15,307 nucleotides of DNA, from assembly GCA_947649215.1 (NCBI GenBank), contig CANSQW010000011.1, positions 1 to 15,307 of the forward strand. The letters are read 5' to 3'. Each line of letters opens with the position of its first letter. Positions within the stretch are counted from its first letter, which is position 1. The notes below the pieces were generated by a model, which worked only from the letters and a program-made list of their open reading frames with translations, searched no databases and had not been told where the DNA came from. Of this stretch, positions 6,989 to 13,662 are shown one piece after another. This stretch comes from an uncultured bacterium (lineage in GTDB: Bacteria; Actinomycetota; Coriobacteriia; Coriobacteriales; Eggerthellaceae). A program made the translations under genes and the position numbers.

Positions 6989-7179
6989 GGGCGCGCCCCT
7001 TCTCTGTCTCTTGACGAATATAGAGAAAAAGCTAGCAACGTTTCGGGCACTTCGTCAATTTTTCCGGAAAAACTCCTTCGGTAACCTGTGTGGCAGAGCC
7101 GGTCGGATCACAGGGATCATCCGGCAGGCGCCTTCGGAGTTCACGTGCGGTTCTAGCAGACTACCGACGAGGGGGAACT
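6989..7179. promoter_or_regulatory. Divergent control region, regulator / MFS-molybdoenzyme operon
   Basis: This 191-bp gap is markedly AT-rich between 7011 and 7080. TTGACGAA (7011-7018) and TTCGTCAA (7051-7058) form an exact 8-bp inverted repeat. Each begins with a -35-like TTGACG facing inward, and both weak -10 candidates (TAGCAA rightward, TAGCTT leftward) fall at the central GCTAGC (7031-7036). This suggests face-to-face overlapping promoters. A perfect 14-bp palindrome follows at 7059-7072. Further right are a direct repeat GGATCA (7105-7110, 7114-7119) enclosed by GCCGG/CCGGC (7098-7102, 7121-7125). The rightward transcript would have a long 5' leader of more than 100 nt. Promoter positions are tentative. 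Confidence 0.5.
7059..7072. promoter_or_regulatory. 14-bp perfect palindrome, operator candidate
   Basis: TTTTTCCGGAAAAA is perfectly self-complementary. It directly adjoins the right arm of the TTGACGAA/TTCGTCAA inverted repeat, in the gap between a regulator and the operon it is divergent from. This is the best single candidate for a binding site of the PucR-type regulator. It could also form a weak A-U-rich hairpin in leader RNA. Confidence 0.5.
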
Positions 7180-8544
7180 ATGGCAGCGAAGGTAAGCGTA
7201 TCTGAGATCCTCGAGCAGCCTGGGGGGATGCGATTCTCTATCCGTATGCTGGTGTTCGTGGGGCTGGCCATGATGTTCGACGGGTTCGACTTCATGATTG
7301 TCTCCTTCACGATGCCCCAGATAGCCGCCGAGATGGAGCTCGGACTCATCGCGACGGGCAGTTTGGCGTCCTTCAGCCTGATTGGCATGTTGGTCGGAGG
7401 ATTCTTCTCCGGCTACCTGGCTGACCGCTTCGGGCGCAAGCACGTGCTCAATGTGAGCATCATGATCTACTCGGTACTGACTGTGCCCATATTCTTCGTG
7501 AACAGCTATGACCTCTTTGCGCTCTGCCGCATCTTCTCGGGCGTGGGCGTGGGCGCTGTCATACCCCTGAGCGTCACCCTCGTGTCCGAGTACGCGCCTA
7601 AGAGCCATCGCGGCGCGTTTGTTACCCTCACCAAGATGTTCATGATGCTTGGGTGGGTTGTGGCGGGGCTCACGGCCATGTACGTGGTACCCCACTTCGG
7701 GTGGCGTCTCTGCTATCTCATCGGCGGCTTCCCGTTCCTCTATGGCATCACCATGTACTTCCTCGTGCCCGAGTCGGTTCAGTGGCTTATGCGCAAGGGG
7801 AGGACGGAGGAGGCTGTCGCCATCATCAACCGCATTGCGAGCCGGTTCGACCATCCCAAGCCGGGCGGCTACGTGGCGGAGGATATAGCGGTGACGCCCG
7901 CCGAGCCCAGGGGCCAGCTGCGCGAGCTGCTCTCCCCGCGCTACCGTCGGGTGACCATCGGGATATGGCTCGTGGCGTTCACCACCTGCGCGCTTTCCTA
8001 CGGGCTGACCAACTGGTTGCCCACCGTGCTCGTCAACAGCGGTTACACCGTGTCCTCCAGCTACGGCCTCACCACGCTCATGAACGCCCTCGGCTGCGTC
8101 GGCGCCGTCTGCGCCGGGGTGGTGGCCGACCGCATCGGCCGCATCCGCAGCACGTATCTGGCCATAGCCCTCGCGGCCCTGTCCGTCGTCGTGACGGCGT
8201 TCGTGGGCCTCGGCGCTGGGCTCATGGTTCCCGCCGTCATCTTCATGGGGTTCGCCATCAACTACGCCTACACCACTCCCCAGCCCATCACTATCGAGTC
8301 CTATCCCACCGAGATCCGTGCCACGGGGCAGGCCTGCGTCACGACGGTCGCCCGCATCGGCGGACTCGTCATCCCCATCATCATCGGCGGTGCTCTCCAG
8401 TCGGGCTCCACCTTCGCCACGGTGCTGCTGGTCTTCCTGGTTCCGCTGGCCCTCGCGGCCGTCTTCACCCGGTTCCTCATCAGGGACGAGACGAACGGGA
8501 TCCCTATCGAGGAGCTCGATACCCATGCCTACAAAAGCGAATAG
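7180..8544 (+). CDS. MFS transporter, aromatic acid:H+ symporter-like (454 aa)
   Basis: A 12-helix major facilitator. DGFDFMIVSFTMPQIAAEM in helix 1 matches the DG(F/Y)D signature of aromatic-acid:H+ symporters (PcaK/BenK type) and their relatives. GYLADRFGRKH after helix 2 and GVVADRIGRIR in the second half are the paired MFS loop motifs, and VPESVQWLM closes helix 6. The central cytoplasmic loop spans about residues 202-255. The ATG at 7180 is chosen for GAGGGGG 4-5 nt upstream; an in-frame GTG at 7090 would add 30 polar residues that do not fit the family. It is the first gene of the molybdoenzyme operon, 51 nt before the catalytic subunit, so it probably brings in that enzyme's substrate. 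An aromatic or cyclic carboxylate is the most natural guess, but the family also carries other organic acids. Confidence 0.85.
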   Translation: MAAKVSVSEILEQPGGMRFSIRMLVFVGLAMMFDGFDFMIVSFTMPQIAAEMELGLIATGSLASFSLIGMLVGGFFSGYLADRFGRKHVLNVSIMIYSVLTVPIFFVNSYDLFALCRIFSGVGVGAVIPLSVTLVSEYAPKSHRGAFVTLTKMFMMLGWVVAGLTAMYVVPHFGWRLCYLIGGFPFLYGITMYFLVPESVQWLMRKGRTEEAVAIINRIASRFDHPKPGGYVAEDIAVTPAEPRGQLRELLSPRYRRVTIGIWLVAFTTCALSYGLTNWLPTVLVNSGYTVSSSYGLTTLMNALGCVGAVCAGVVADRIGRIRSTYLAIALAALSVVVTAFVGLGAGLMVPAVIFMGFAINYAYTTPQPITIESYPTEIRATGQACVTTVARIGGLVIPIIIGGALQSGSTFATVLLVFLVPLALAAVFTRFLIRDETNGIPIEELDTHAYKSE

Positions 8545-8595
8545 CTTTTTCTAGGGAAGAACTGCAAGAGAAGAGAGTAGAGAGAGGAGAAACGT

Positions 8596-10956
8596 ATGAA
8601 GAAAGGCTACAAAACCGAGCAGGGCGACGAGGTCTTGGTTCGCACGTGCGGCTGGTCGCCTCCGGGAGACCATCCGGTTGGCTGCGGCATGATTCTTCAT
8701 GTGAAGGACGGGAAGTTGGTGAAGGTCGAGGGCGATCCTGAGCATCCCATCTCCCAGGGCCGCTTGTGCCCGCGGTGCCTGGCCCTTACCGAGTTCGAGA
8801 ATCATCCGGATCGCATCCGCTACCCCATGAAGCGCGCCAAGGCCGATCGCGGCAAGGACAAGTGGGAGCGCATCTCGTGGGATGAGGCTCTCGACATCCT
8901 CGAGGAGGAGGTCCACAAGATCTGGGACAACTACGGTCCCGAGTCCATCTTCGTGTCCCAGGGCACGGGCCGCCAGGCGAGCCTCTACGCCCCGCCCATG
9001 GCTAACGCCTGCTTCAAGACCCCGAACATCTCGTTCATGATGAGCGGCTCGTCCTGCTACGGCCCGCGTACCGTGGTGGCCGACTTCCTGCTCGGCGCGG
9101 GCTACCCCGAGCTCGACTACGCGCAGTTCTTCGAGCAGCGCTACGACGATCCTGAGTACGAGGTGCCCAAGTACATCATCCTGTGGGGCAAGAGCCCGCT
9201 GCAGTCCAACCCCGACGGCTTCTACGGTCACTCCCTCATCGACCTCATGAAGCGCGGATCCAAATTCATCGTGATCGACCCGCGCCTGACCTGGCTCGCC
9301 TCGCGTGCTGAGTACCACCTGCAGCTGCGCCCCGGCACCGACGCGGCTATCGGCCTGGCCATGCTCCACGTCATCTTGGGCGAGGATCTCTACGACCACG
9401 AGTTCTGCGAGAACTGGGTCTTCGGCGTCGACGAGCTCGCCGAGCACGTCAAGCAGTTCACGCCGGAGTGGGCCGAGGAGATCACCTGGGTGCCGGCCGA
9501 CGTCATCCGCGGCGCCGCCCGCGCCTTCGCCACCAACGCGCCGTCCTCCATCATGTGGGGCCTCGCCTTCGACACTCAGCAGAACGGCGCCCAGGCCGGC
9601 CAGGCCATGCTCGCCATCGCGTCCGTTTGCGGTTACATGGACGTGCCCGGCGGCATCATCTTGGCGCTGCCCTCCAGCTTCATGGGTCGCTGGCGCTTCG
9701 AGACTAGCCAGTACGTCGATCCGGAGGTGTTCGCCAAGCGCATCGACGCCAAGGAGGATCACCCGGCTTACGCGACTGGTCCTATGTGCCATCCGGATTC
9801 CATCCTGACGGCGCTTGAGACCGAGCAGCCCTACCCGATCAAGATGACGTACTTCTACGGCTCCAATCCGCTTTCCCCTACCTGCTACGCCGAGCCTGAG
9901 CGCTGGTACAACGCCCTTATGAAGTGCGACTTCAACGCGGCCCATGACGTGTTCATGACCCCCACCATCATGGCCCTGTGCGACCTCGTGCTGCCCCTGG
10001 CGGGCTTCGCGGCCCAGGACGCCGTGGTACTGCCGCACTTCGGCCGCAACACGCACTTCCTCGGCGCTATCAATCAGGCCATCGATCCGGGTGAGTGCAA
10101 GTCCGACATCGAGATCGACATGATCGTCGGCAAGCGCCTCAACCCTGAGGCGTGGCCTTGGGAGACGGCGGAGGAGTTCTTCGACGCCCAGATCCACACC
10201 CAGTACGACTGGGACTTCAGCGACCTGCGCGATGCCGGCGTGTTCCAGCAGAAGCAGGTCTACCGCAAGTACGAGAAGGGCCTGCTGCGCCCCGACGGCG
10301 AGCCGGGCTTCAACACCCCCACGGGCATGATCGAGGTTCAGTCCTCTATCTACGATGACTTCGGCGAGTACGACCTGCCGTTCTTCATGGAACCGGCCAT
10401 GAGTCCCTATTCCACGCCTGAGCTGGCCAAGGAGTACCCGCTTGTGCTCACCACCGGTGGTCGTGACTTCGTGTCATTCCACTCCGAGCACCGTCAGATC
10501 CCCAGCCTGCGCAACTGCACGCCTGACCCGCTGCTGACCATCAATCCGAAGACGGCTGCCGCCCTCGGCATCAACGACGGTGACTGGGTGCTCATCGAGA
10601 ACCAGTTCGGCAAGTGCTGCGAGCGCGCCCGCGTCTCCTACGAGGTGGCCGAGCGCGTGGTGCATGCGGCCCACGGCTGGTGGTTCCCCGAGCAGGACGG
10701 CGAGTTCCCCAACCTGTTCGGCGTGTGGAAGTCCAACATCAACCGCCTCATCCCCATGTACAAGGTGGGCAAGCTCGGCTACGGCGCGCCGTACAAGGGC
10801 GTGCTCTGCAAGGTGACCAAGGTATCTGATCCCGACGCAGCCATGCAGGATCCCACGGCCTATGTTGCCGGCGAGGATCGCGGCCCGAACAGCTTCGAGG
10901 ATGGCAGCGCCGAGAAGTCCCCGTACCTGTACCAGAACTTCCATCCCGGTGAGTAG
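8596..10956 (+). CDS. Molybdopterin-dependent oxidoreductase, catalytic subunit (786 aa)
   Basis: A DMSO-reductase-superfamily enzyme binding bis-MGD. The N-terminal Fe-S region is RTCGWSPPGDHPVGCG (Cys18, His26, Cys30), closed by GRLCPRC (Cys58). NHPDRIRYPMKR and KWERISWDEALD then lead into the molybdopterin domains. Cys154 in SGSSCYGPR sits where formate dehydrogenases have (Sec/Cys)-His-Gly-Pro, so it is the likely molybdenum ligand. The C-terminal dinucleotide-binding domain begins near 613 (YPLVLTTGGRD) and includes HGWWFPEQD. There is no Tat signal, so it should act in the cytoplasm. Overall it resembles the soluble Eggerthellaceae enzymes that include catechol dehydroxylases and the pyrogallol hydroxytransferase/acetylene hydratase branch. 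Start: ATG with GAGAGGAG upstream. With the adjacent two-cluster ferredoxin it should form a heterodimer. It may reductively remove or transfer a hydroxyl group; the substrate is unknown. The second cluster-ligand position is unusual (see findings). Confidence 0.9.
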   Translation: MKKGYKTEQGDEVLVRTCGWSPPGDHPVGCGMILHVKDGKLVKVEGDPEHPISQGRLCPRCLALTEFENHPDRIRYPMKRAKADRGKDKWERISWDEALDILEEEVHKIWDNYGPESIFVSQGTGRQASLYAPPMANACFKTPNISFMMSGSSCYGPRTVVADFLLGAGYPELDYAQFFEQRYDDPEYEVPKYIILWGKSPLQSNPDGFYGHSLIDLMKRGSKFIVIDPRLTWLASRAEYHLQLRPGTDAAIGLAMLHVILGEDLYDHEFCENWVFGVDELAEHVKQFTPEWAEEITWVPADVIRGAARAFATNAPSSIMWGLAFDTQQNGAQAGQAMLAIASVCGYMDVPGGIILALPSSFMGRWRFETSQYVDPEVFAKRIDAKEDHPAYATGPMCHPDSILTALETEQPYPIKMTYFYGSNPLSPTCYAEPERWYNALMKCDFNAAHDVFMTPTIMALCDLVLPLAGFAAQDAVVLPHFGRNTHFLGAINQAIDPGECKSDIEIDMIVGKRLNPEAWPWETAEEFFDAQIHTQYDWDFSDLRDAGVFQQKQVYRKYEKGLLRPDGEPGFNTPTGMIEVQSSIYDDFGEYDLPFFMEPAMSPYSTPELAKEYPLVLTTGGRDFVSFHSEHRQIPSLRNCTPDPLLTINPKTAAALGINDGDWVLIENQFGKCCERARVSYEVAERVVHAAHGWWFPEQDGEFPNLFGVWKSNINRLIPMYKVGKLGYGAPYKGVLCKVTKVSDPDAAMQDPTAYVAGEDRGPNSFEDGSAEKSPYLYQNFHPGE

Positions 10957-10986
10957 CAGACAAGAGAGACGAGAGGAGGAACGCAA

Positions 10987-11325
10987 ATGACCCAGTACGC
11001 CATGATCATCGACTACAAGTACTGCACGGGCTGCCACACCTGCGAAGTGGCGTGCCGCCAGGAGAAGCAGATCGAGTCCCAGGAAGAGTGGGGCATCAAG
11101 TTCGCTGAGTTCGGCCCCATGAGGCAGGGTGACGAGTGGTATTGGGACTATGTCCCGGTGCCGTCCAACCTCTGCGACCTGTGTGTCGACCGCATCGAGG
11201 AGGGCAAGAAGCCGGCCTGCGCCCACCACTGCCTTGCCAAGTGCATGGAAGTGGTTTCCGTCGACGAGGTGCCCGCGCGCCTCACGGATCTCGGGGCCGG
11301 CGGCGTAGCCGTCTTCATGCCGTAG
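10987..11325 (+). CDS. 4Fe-4S ferredoxin-type subunit of the molybdoenzyme (112 aa)
   Basis: A short electron-transfer subunit. Cys13, 16, 19 and 23 (CTGCHTCEVAC) form the first motif. Cys63, Cys66, Cys78 and Cys82 (CDLC, then CAHHC) form the second, with an additional Cys86. That is enough for two [4Fe-4S] clusters. It is much shorter than the usual four-cluster DmsB/FdhB-type subunits (about 200 residues or more) and lacks a C-terminal membrane helix, so the complex should be soluble. A perfect GAGGAGG lies before the ATG, 30 nt after the catalytic gene. It presumably passes electrons from a cytoplasmic donor to the Mo subunit. No NAD(P)- or quinone-binding partner is encoded in the operon, so the donor is unknown. 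Confidence 0.9.
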   Translation: MTQYAMIIDYKYCTGCHTCEVACRQEKQIESQEEWGIKFAEFGPMRQGDEWYWDYVPVPSNLCDLCVDRIEEGKKPACAHHCLAKCMEVVSVDEVPARLTDLGAGGVAVFMP

Positions 11326-11338
11326 CCAGCTGATTCTT

Positions 11339-11365
11339 CCGGGCGGCGGCGCTGTCGCCGCCCGG
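11339..11365 (+). other. Strong intercistronic hairpin without U-tract
   Basis: CCGGGCGGCG at 11339-11348 pairs perfectly with CGCCGCCCGG at 11356-11365 (10 bp, GC only, 7-nt loop). It lies in the 74-nt gap after the ferredoxin stop. No run of T follows, so it is more likely to protect the 3' end of the upstream message, or reduce read-through, than to terminate fully. Confidence 0.55.
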
Positions 11366-11399
11366 CCCATCTGAGAACGAGAGATGAAAGGAGCTCCTC

Positions 11400-11576
11400 A
11401 TGGCTTACAGCCCTGATCAGAAAGATGTCGAGGGCATCGAGGAAATCAAGGACAAGGCGCCGAAGGTGTGCCCCAACTGCGGCAAGCCGCTGCGCAAGAT
11501 CGTGACGAGCCGCGAGTTCGGCAGCTACACCACCAAGTGCCCCTGGTGCAAGACGAAGTTCGAGGTGGAGGGCTAG
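11400..11576 (+). CDS. Small zinc-ribbon protein 1 (58 aa)
   Basis: Not a protein I can name. An acidic and lysine-rich N-terminus (about residues 6-20) leads into a zinc-ribbon core, Cys24-x2-Cys27-Gly ... Cys47-x2-Cys50, with 19 residues between the knuckles. A central basic/beta segment RKIVTSREFGSYTTK fits a ribbon hairpin. AAAGGAG sits 6 nt before the ATG, a strong sign that it is translated. It is the first of three consecutive tiny Cys4-type proteins between the ferredoxin subunit and the carboxylate carrier. Zn binding is the most likely use of the cysteines. A rubredoxin-like Fe site is less likely because the second knuckle is CPWC without the usual CG. A role in cofactor insertion, complex assembly or regulation is speculative. 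Confidence 0.75.
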   Translation: MAYSPDQKDVEGIEEIKDKAPKVCPNCGKPLRKIVTSREFGSYTTKCPWCKTKFEVEG

Positions 11577-11610
11577 CGAGTCTTCCGCCCTCCGGCAAGG
11601 AGGTCGCCTG

Positions 11611-11835
11611 ATGGCATACGGATGCAGGCCGACCTGCGATAACTGCCGACCCAAGTACGTGCGCTGCCCGGCGTGCGGGGAGCGCAGCTTTCTCACGCTG
11701 AAGGCGTGCAGGCGATGCAAGCGCCCCTTTACCCAGCTAGACCGCGATGAGGCCGTTCGCCAGTGGGAGGCGGAGGCGCCCACGCGCACCTCGTCTGCCT
11801 GCTTCACGCCCCGCGCTCCGCGAGAGGGCTCCTGA
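11611..11835 (+). CDS. Small Cys-rich zinc-ribbon protein 2 (74 aa)
   Basis: A basic, cysteine-rich protein of unknown function. Cys5, Cys9 and Cys12 (CRPTCDNC) open it, followed by the pair Cys19-x2-Cys22-Gly and Cys33-x2-Cys36, with Cys64 near the end. The CPACG...CRRC part is a typical zinc-ribbon, while the first three cysteines could hold a second metal. The C-terminal 25 residues look disordered. AAGGAGGT, an almost ideal ribosome binding site, lies 6 nt before the ATG, so expression is likely. It starts 34 nt after zinc-ribbon 1 and precedes zinc-ribbon 3 on the same strand. The opening MAYGCRP recalls MAY of the previous gene, but I see no closer similarity. Confidence 0.75.
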   Translation: MAYGCRPTCDNCRPKYVRCPACGERSFLTLKACRRCKRPFTQLDRDEAVRQWEAEAPTRTSSACFTPRAPREGS

Positions 11836-11878
11836 GGACGGCTTGAGCGCGGCTCCAAGAGAAAGGAACTGACCAACT

Positions 11879-12100
11879 ATGTGTTTCAGACCTGCTGATG
11901 CTAACGCACCCACCTCGATTGACTGCCCTGCCTGCGGCAAGAAGATCAACTACACCAACGGCGTGCTTCCCAAGAAGTGCCCGTTCTGCAAGACACCCAC
12001 CGCCGATATGGAGGTGCCATCGGCGCCTGCCGCCCCGGGTGCTCCCGCGGCATCTGGCGCTCCCGCGGCGCCCGGCGCTCCCAAGCCGCCGAGCGCCTAG
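11879..12100 (+). CDS. Small zinc-ribbon protein 3 with Ala/Pro/Gly tail (73 aa)
   Basis: Begins MCFRPAD, a start I associate from memory with small Cys-rich proteins of Eggerthellaceae. The core is Cys16-x2-Cys19-Gly ... Cys34-x2-Cys37, a compact ribbon with 14 residues between knuckles; Cys2 is extra. Residues about 46-73 are a low-complexity tail built from GAPAAP/GAPAAS units, likely disordered and possibly a flexible linker or docking tail. AAAGGAA lies about 9 nt before the ATG, a somewhat long spacing. The stop codon lies at the centre of a 20-bp palindrome. Function is unknown; it follows two other zinc-ribbon genes and precedes the carboxylate carrier. Confidence 0.75.
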   Translation: MCFRPADANAPTSIDCPACGKKINYTNGVLPKKCPFCKTPTADMEVPSAPAAPGAPAASGAPAAPGAPKPPSA

Positions 12101-12148
12101 GCGCTCGGGAGGGGCCGCCTGGTAGGACGCCTGGCGTCCGCCAGGCGG
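12089..12148 (+). other. Stop-codon palindrome followed by alternative hairpins
   Basis: Positions 12089-12108 form a perfect 20-bp palindrome centred on the TAG stop of zinc-ribbon 3. Next, CCGCCTGG (12115-12122) pairs with CCAGGCGG (12141-12148), enclosing GGACGCC (12125-12131)/GGCGTCC (12133-12139). A competing fold pairs CGCCTGGCG (12128-12136) with CGCCAGGCG (12139-12147). No U-tract follows; the ribosome binding site of the carrier is about 25 nt downstream. The structures could tune read-through or mRNA stability. Confidence 0.5.
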
Positions 12149-12185
12149 GAAGGCGCTGCAAAACCAAAGAGAAAAGGAGGATGAG

Positions 12186-13589
12186 ATGAACTCAGCGATC
12201 GCCATCATCTTGACCGTGCTTCTTCTGGCGGCCTTCATCATCGCGCTCGTCAAAAACATCAAGCCCACGATCATCGTGCTGCTGCTTTTGGGCCTTATCG
12301 GCGCTATAGCCTACACGGCTATCACGGGTCAGAGCATCTTGGGAGAGAAGGGAACCGGCAACCTGTTCCTCGACTGCTTCGAGATGTTCCAGACAACCAT
12401 GAAATCCCAGTTCGGGGGTGCCTTGCTGACTATTCTGGCCGTTCTCGGCTATGTCGGTTACATGAACTACCTAGGGGCCTCCGACCGCTTCGCGCTTATC
12501 TGCGCCAAGCCCTTCACCAAGCTGAAGAACCCCTATATTCTATGCTCGGGCGTCATCTTCCTGGTGTTCTTCCTGAAGCTTGCCATCCCCAGTGCCACGA
12601 GCCTGGCTGCGCTCATGCTGGCGACCATGTATCCCGTCCTGCGCGCCGCGGGCGTATCAGCACTGACCTCCGGTTCGTGCATCATGATCGCCACGGGCTT
12701 CATTTGGGGTCCTGCTGACACCATGAGCGCCCAGATCTTCTCTGTTGCCGGCGTGCAGGGCCTGACCGTGCCAGAGTTCTTCGGCGCCTATCAAATCCCG
12801 ACGATGTGCGTGATGCTCCCATTCGCCATGATCGCGTTCCCCATCTACTCGATGTTCTGCGACAAGCGCGCTGCCGCCAAGGCGGCCAAGAAGGGCGAGG
12901 CCGTGCAGGAAGGCAATCTGGCGTCCAGCGTCCTCGTCGAGGTACCGGACTGCCCGGTCTACTACGCCCTGCTTCCCGTGCTGCCGCTGGTGATCGTGTT
13001 GATCTTCAGCAAGCTCGTCATGGGAACCGTCGTCATCAGCGTCATCGGCGGCATCTTCCTGTCGCTCATCATCTCGATGATCGTCGACATGGTTCACAAG
13101 CGCAAGGTCGACGCCACCTTCTCAGCGGCTAACGAGTTCTTCATCGCCATGGCCGAGTTCATGCGTAGTGGCGGTTGGCTCATCATTCCCGCCGCCATGT
13201 TCGCGACGGTGCTCGACACCATCGGCGGCCTTCAGGCTATCGCCAACATGCTGGCCGGCGCCGGCGGCAACGGCTACCTCATCACGGCGGTCGGCTGCCT
13301 GCTCTGCATGCCCATCATCATCTGCTGCGGATCCGTGACGGCCACCCTCGCCATCGCCGCCCCGCTCATGCTGGGCATCTCCCAGGCCACGGGCATGGAC
13401 GTCTACACGTGCTTCATGGCCGTCCTCGTCATGCTCGGCGTGGCCTCGTGCATGTGCCCCGTGCACCCGCAGACCATCATGGTGAGTACCGAGGCGGGCG
13501 TCGAGCTCATGACGCTGGTTAAGCGCAATGCCCCCATTGCGCTCATGACCATCGCCGCGGGCATGATCGGCTGCTTCATCTTCACCTAG
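12186..13589 (+). CDS. DcuC-like C4-dicarboxylate/organic acid carrier (467 aa)
   Basis: A polytopic membrane protein with about 11-12 hydrophobic segments. Length, two-halved layout and motifs such as LKLAIPSATSLAALMLATMYP, GFIWGPADTMSAQ and CPVHPQTIMVSTEAGVE suggest the DcuC-type carriers of the ion-transporter superfamily, which exchange or export C4-dicarboxylates in anaerobes. A Lys/Ala-rich cytoplasmic loop (about 222-245) divides the two halves. Start: ATG with AGGAGG 5 nt upstream. It lies between the zinc-ribbon genes and a PrpD-family enzyme. Carriage of the di- or tricarboxylate handled by that enzyme, or product efflux, is a reasonable inference. A related carrier family in the same superfamily remains possible, so the substrate is not fixed. 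Confidence 0.75.
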   Translation: MNSAIAIILTVLLLAAFIIALVKNIKPTIIVLLLLGLIGAIAYTAITGQSILGEKGTGNLFLDCFEMFQTTMKSQFGGALLTILAVLGYVGYMNYLGASDRFALICAKPFTKLKNPYILCSGVIFLVFFLKLAIPSATSLAALMLATMYPVLRAAGVSALTSGSCIMIATGFIWGPADTMSAQIFSVAGVQGLTVPEFFGAYQIPTMCVMLPFAMIAFPIYSMFCDKRAAAKAAKKGEAVQEGNLASSVLVEVPDCPVYYALLPVLPLVIVLIFSKLVMGTVVISVIGGIFLSLIISMIVDMVHKRKVDATFSAANEFFIAMAEFMRSGGWLIIPAAMFATVLDTIGGLQAIANMLAGAGGNGYLITAVGCLLCMPIIICCGSVTATLAIAAPLMLGISQATGMDVYTCFMAVLVMLGVASCMCPVHPQTIMVSTEAGVELMTLVKRNAPIALMTIAAGMIGCFIFT

Positions 13590-13594
13590 GAGGC

Positions 13595-13627
13595 CCTGCG
13601 CGCCCGGTGCGCAGGCTTCGGGCGCGC
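13595..13627 (+). other. Two mutually exclusive intercistronic hairpins
   Basis: CCTGCGC (13595-13601) pairs with GCGCAGG (13609-13615). Alternatively GCGCGCCC (13598-13605) pairs with GGGCGCGC (13620-13627). The two stems share bases, so only one can form at a time. They lie in the 73-nt gap between the carrier and the PrpD-family gene, with no U-tract behind them. Confidence 0.45.
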
Positions 13628-13662
13628 GTGCCCCCATCGACCCTGAGAGAAAAGAGGATTGC

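Noticed and set aside
7090..7179. GTG start giving 30 extra residues on the second MFS protein
   Set aside because: The extension is polar, lies in the regulatory gap and lacks a ribosome binding site, whereas ATG 7180 has one.
7153..8526. A 457-codon minus-strand frame opposite the aromatic-acid-type MFS gene
   Set aside because: Composition is His/Asp/Glu/Gly-rich without domains; it is the shadow of the MFS gene's third-position GC bias.
8551..10197. A 548-codon minus-strand frame opposite the molybdoenzyme
   Set aside because: The plus strand encodes a well-conserved molybdopterin protein here. The antisense translation has no recognisable motif and no ribosome binding site.
12001..12090. 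Short GC-rich repeats (GCTCCCGCGGC) considered as a possible CRISPR or tandem-repeat locus
   Set aside because: They are in frame and encode the Ala/Pro/Gly tail of zinc-ribbon 3; there is no spacer structure.
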